From: Nigrospora sphaerica
Taxonomy: Eukaryota; Ascomycota; Sordariomycetes; Amphisphaeriales; Apiosporaceae
Direction: 5' to 3'
Assembly: GCA_018287875.1 (NCBI GenBank)
Contig: JAGVVL010000002.1
Coordinates: 3,844,001 to 3,908,000 of the forward strand
DNA length: 64,000 nucleotides
Below are positions 63,127-64,000 of the stretch, in pieces. The notes under the pieces are model-generated. The model was not told where the DNA came from, searched no databases, and saw nothing but the letters and a program-made list of their open reading frames with translations. The position numbers and the translations under genes are program-made. How positions within the stretch are numbered: the first letter of the stretch is position 1; each line of letters begins with the position of its first letter.

Positions 63127-64000
63127 ATGGCCCAGACGAAGAGATCGGGTGGTGGCCGGAAGGGTGCCGCCAAAAAGCAGAAGACGGCCAATGGCGATGC
63201 CAAGCCGTCGCAGCCGCAGATTCCCATCGATGAGGGCTTCAAGGAGTCAGGTACAGCCGAGTTCCGGGCTTGGATGGTGTTATCATGGGCGTCGCTGATA
63301 AAAACGGGTGCAAGATAACGTCCGGGTCCACATCGATGACGACGAGACGATATGGGACGCTTCGCTGAACCTCAGCAATGTGTCGGGTAACAACAACAAG
63401 GTGGGCGTGTCCTCCCCAATTCATCAGTCCCGAGCTTACATATGACCCCCGTAGTTCTACGTGGTGCAACTCCTGGTTGATGACAACAGCAACACATATT
63501 ACGCCCACACAAGATGGGGACGGTGAGTACAACTTGCTCACGCCGCCGACGGGAGCGCGTACTGATCCTTCGCCAGAGTCGGTGAGACGGGTCAGGTCAA
63601 GACGATGGGCTTTGACAATCTGGACGCGGCCAAGGAGGAGTTCGACGCCAAGTTCAAGAGCAAAACCGGCCTCTCGTGGGATGAACGGAATGAGGAACCC
63701 AAGGCGAACAAGTACACCTTTGTCGAAAAGTCGTATGAGGACGAGGACGAGGACGAGGACGAAAGCGAGCAGAACGGCAACGGAAGCACCGCCCCAGAAA
63801 GCAAAGTAAGTGCCATACGCACCAGGGGATCCTCCCGCGAAACACCACACCATGCCCGGAAGCTGACTGGCCGTCATCAGTTGGACATGCCCACGCAGCG
63901 GCTTATGGAGTTGATTTTCAAGTATGTCCCCTCCCAGTTCTGTTCTCATTGGATCCATTGACAGGAATGGCCAGTGAGAACCACTTCAATTCCGTCCTTG
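63127..64000 (+). CDS. Poly(ADP-ribose) polymerase, N-terminal part (3' end beyond the window)
   Basis: NAD-dependent poly(ADP-ribosyl)ation in DNA damage response and chromatin; nuclear. Exons in view: 63127-63250, 63315-63400, 63455-63522, 63577-63805, 63881-63921 and 63975->64000. The N-terminus is short, Lys/Arg-rich and nuclear-signal-like (GRKGAAKKQKTANGDAK). The WGR domain follows at once (FYVVQLLVDDNSNTYYAHTR, then WGRVGETGQVKTMGF). An acidic linker (EDEDEDEDESEQ) leads to the start of the PARP regulatory helix domain (LDMPTQRLMELIFNENHF). No BRCT domain is seen before the WGR. For the last junction I chose the acceptor CCAG at 63974, because CAG at about 63964 would reach a stop within three codons. 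The catalytic domain lies outside the window. Confidence 0.92.

Noticed and set aside
1..64000. CRISPR arrays, intact transposons, rRNA genes
   Set aside because: No spaced identical repeats, transposase or reverse-transcriptase motifs, or rRNA signature were seen on either strand.

Overview
The window is nuclear DNA from a filamentous ascomycete, most likely a plant-associated Sordariomycete. The evidence is GC-rich coding sequence, many 48-140 nt introns with GT(A/G)-type donors and CTAAC/CTGAT-type branch sites, and fungus-specific families: an Egh16/MAS-type secreted protein, a CRH-like GH16 wall enzyme, a fungal-type short beta-adaptin and a fungal sulfite reductase. Exon coordinates below were worked out by hand from splice signals, reading phase and expected family sequence. 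No transcript data or searches were used.

Layout. 0-7 kb: 3' part of sulfite reductase beta (+), GH16/CRH-like protein (-), about 2.3 kb without a gene, and a Thr-rich secreted protein (+). 7-19 kb is a housekeeping block: beta-adaptin (-), U2 snRNP B'' (+), V-ATPase subunit D (-, with two micro-exons) and SYF1 (+). 19-29 kb: small unknown protein (-), a 3.3 kb empty stretch, Egh16-like secreted protein (-), a 2.5 kb empty stretch, and CCA tRNA nucleotidyltransferase (+). 30-35.5 kb: TTI2 (+) and FIG4 (-), convergent and 79 bp apart. 35.5-45 kb: mostly non-coding, with a doubtful repeat-containing ORF (+), EMC4 (-) and a CCCH zinc-finger protein (-). 45-48.4 kb: two secreted proteins (+), a V8-like glutamyl endopeptidase and a small 8-cysteine protein. 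49-51 kb: a divergent kinesin-13-like motor (-). 51.7-62 kb: a 16-exon ABCC transporter (+) convergent with a one-module A-T-C NRPS-like enzyme (-). 63.1 kb to the end: 5' part of a poly(ADP-ribose) polymerase (+).

Function. Most genes are unlinked housekeeping functions: sulfur assimilation, splicing, endocytosis, vacuolar acidification, PI(3,5)P2 turnover, PIKK assembly, ER membrane insertion and tRNA maturation. Two accessory themes stand out. One is secretion: the GH16, Thr-rich, Egh16-like, glutamyl endopeptidase and 8-Cys proteins. The other is a possible minimal specialised-metabolite locus made of the A-T-C enzyme and the neighbouring ABCC pump. The strongest single observation is the pair of 10-11 nt exons in the V-ATPase D gene. 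No tRNA, rRNA, CRISPR or intact transposon was recognised.
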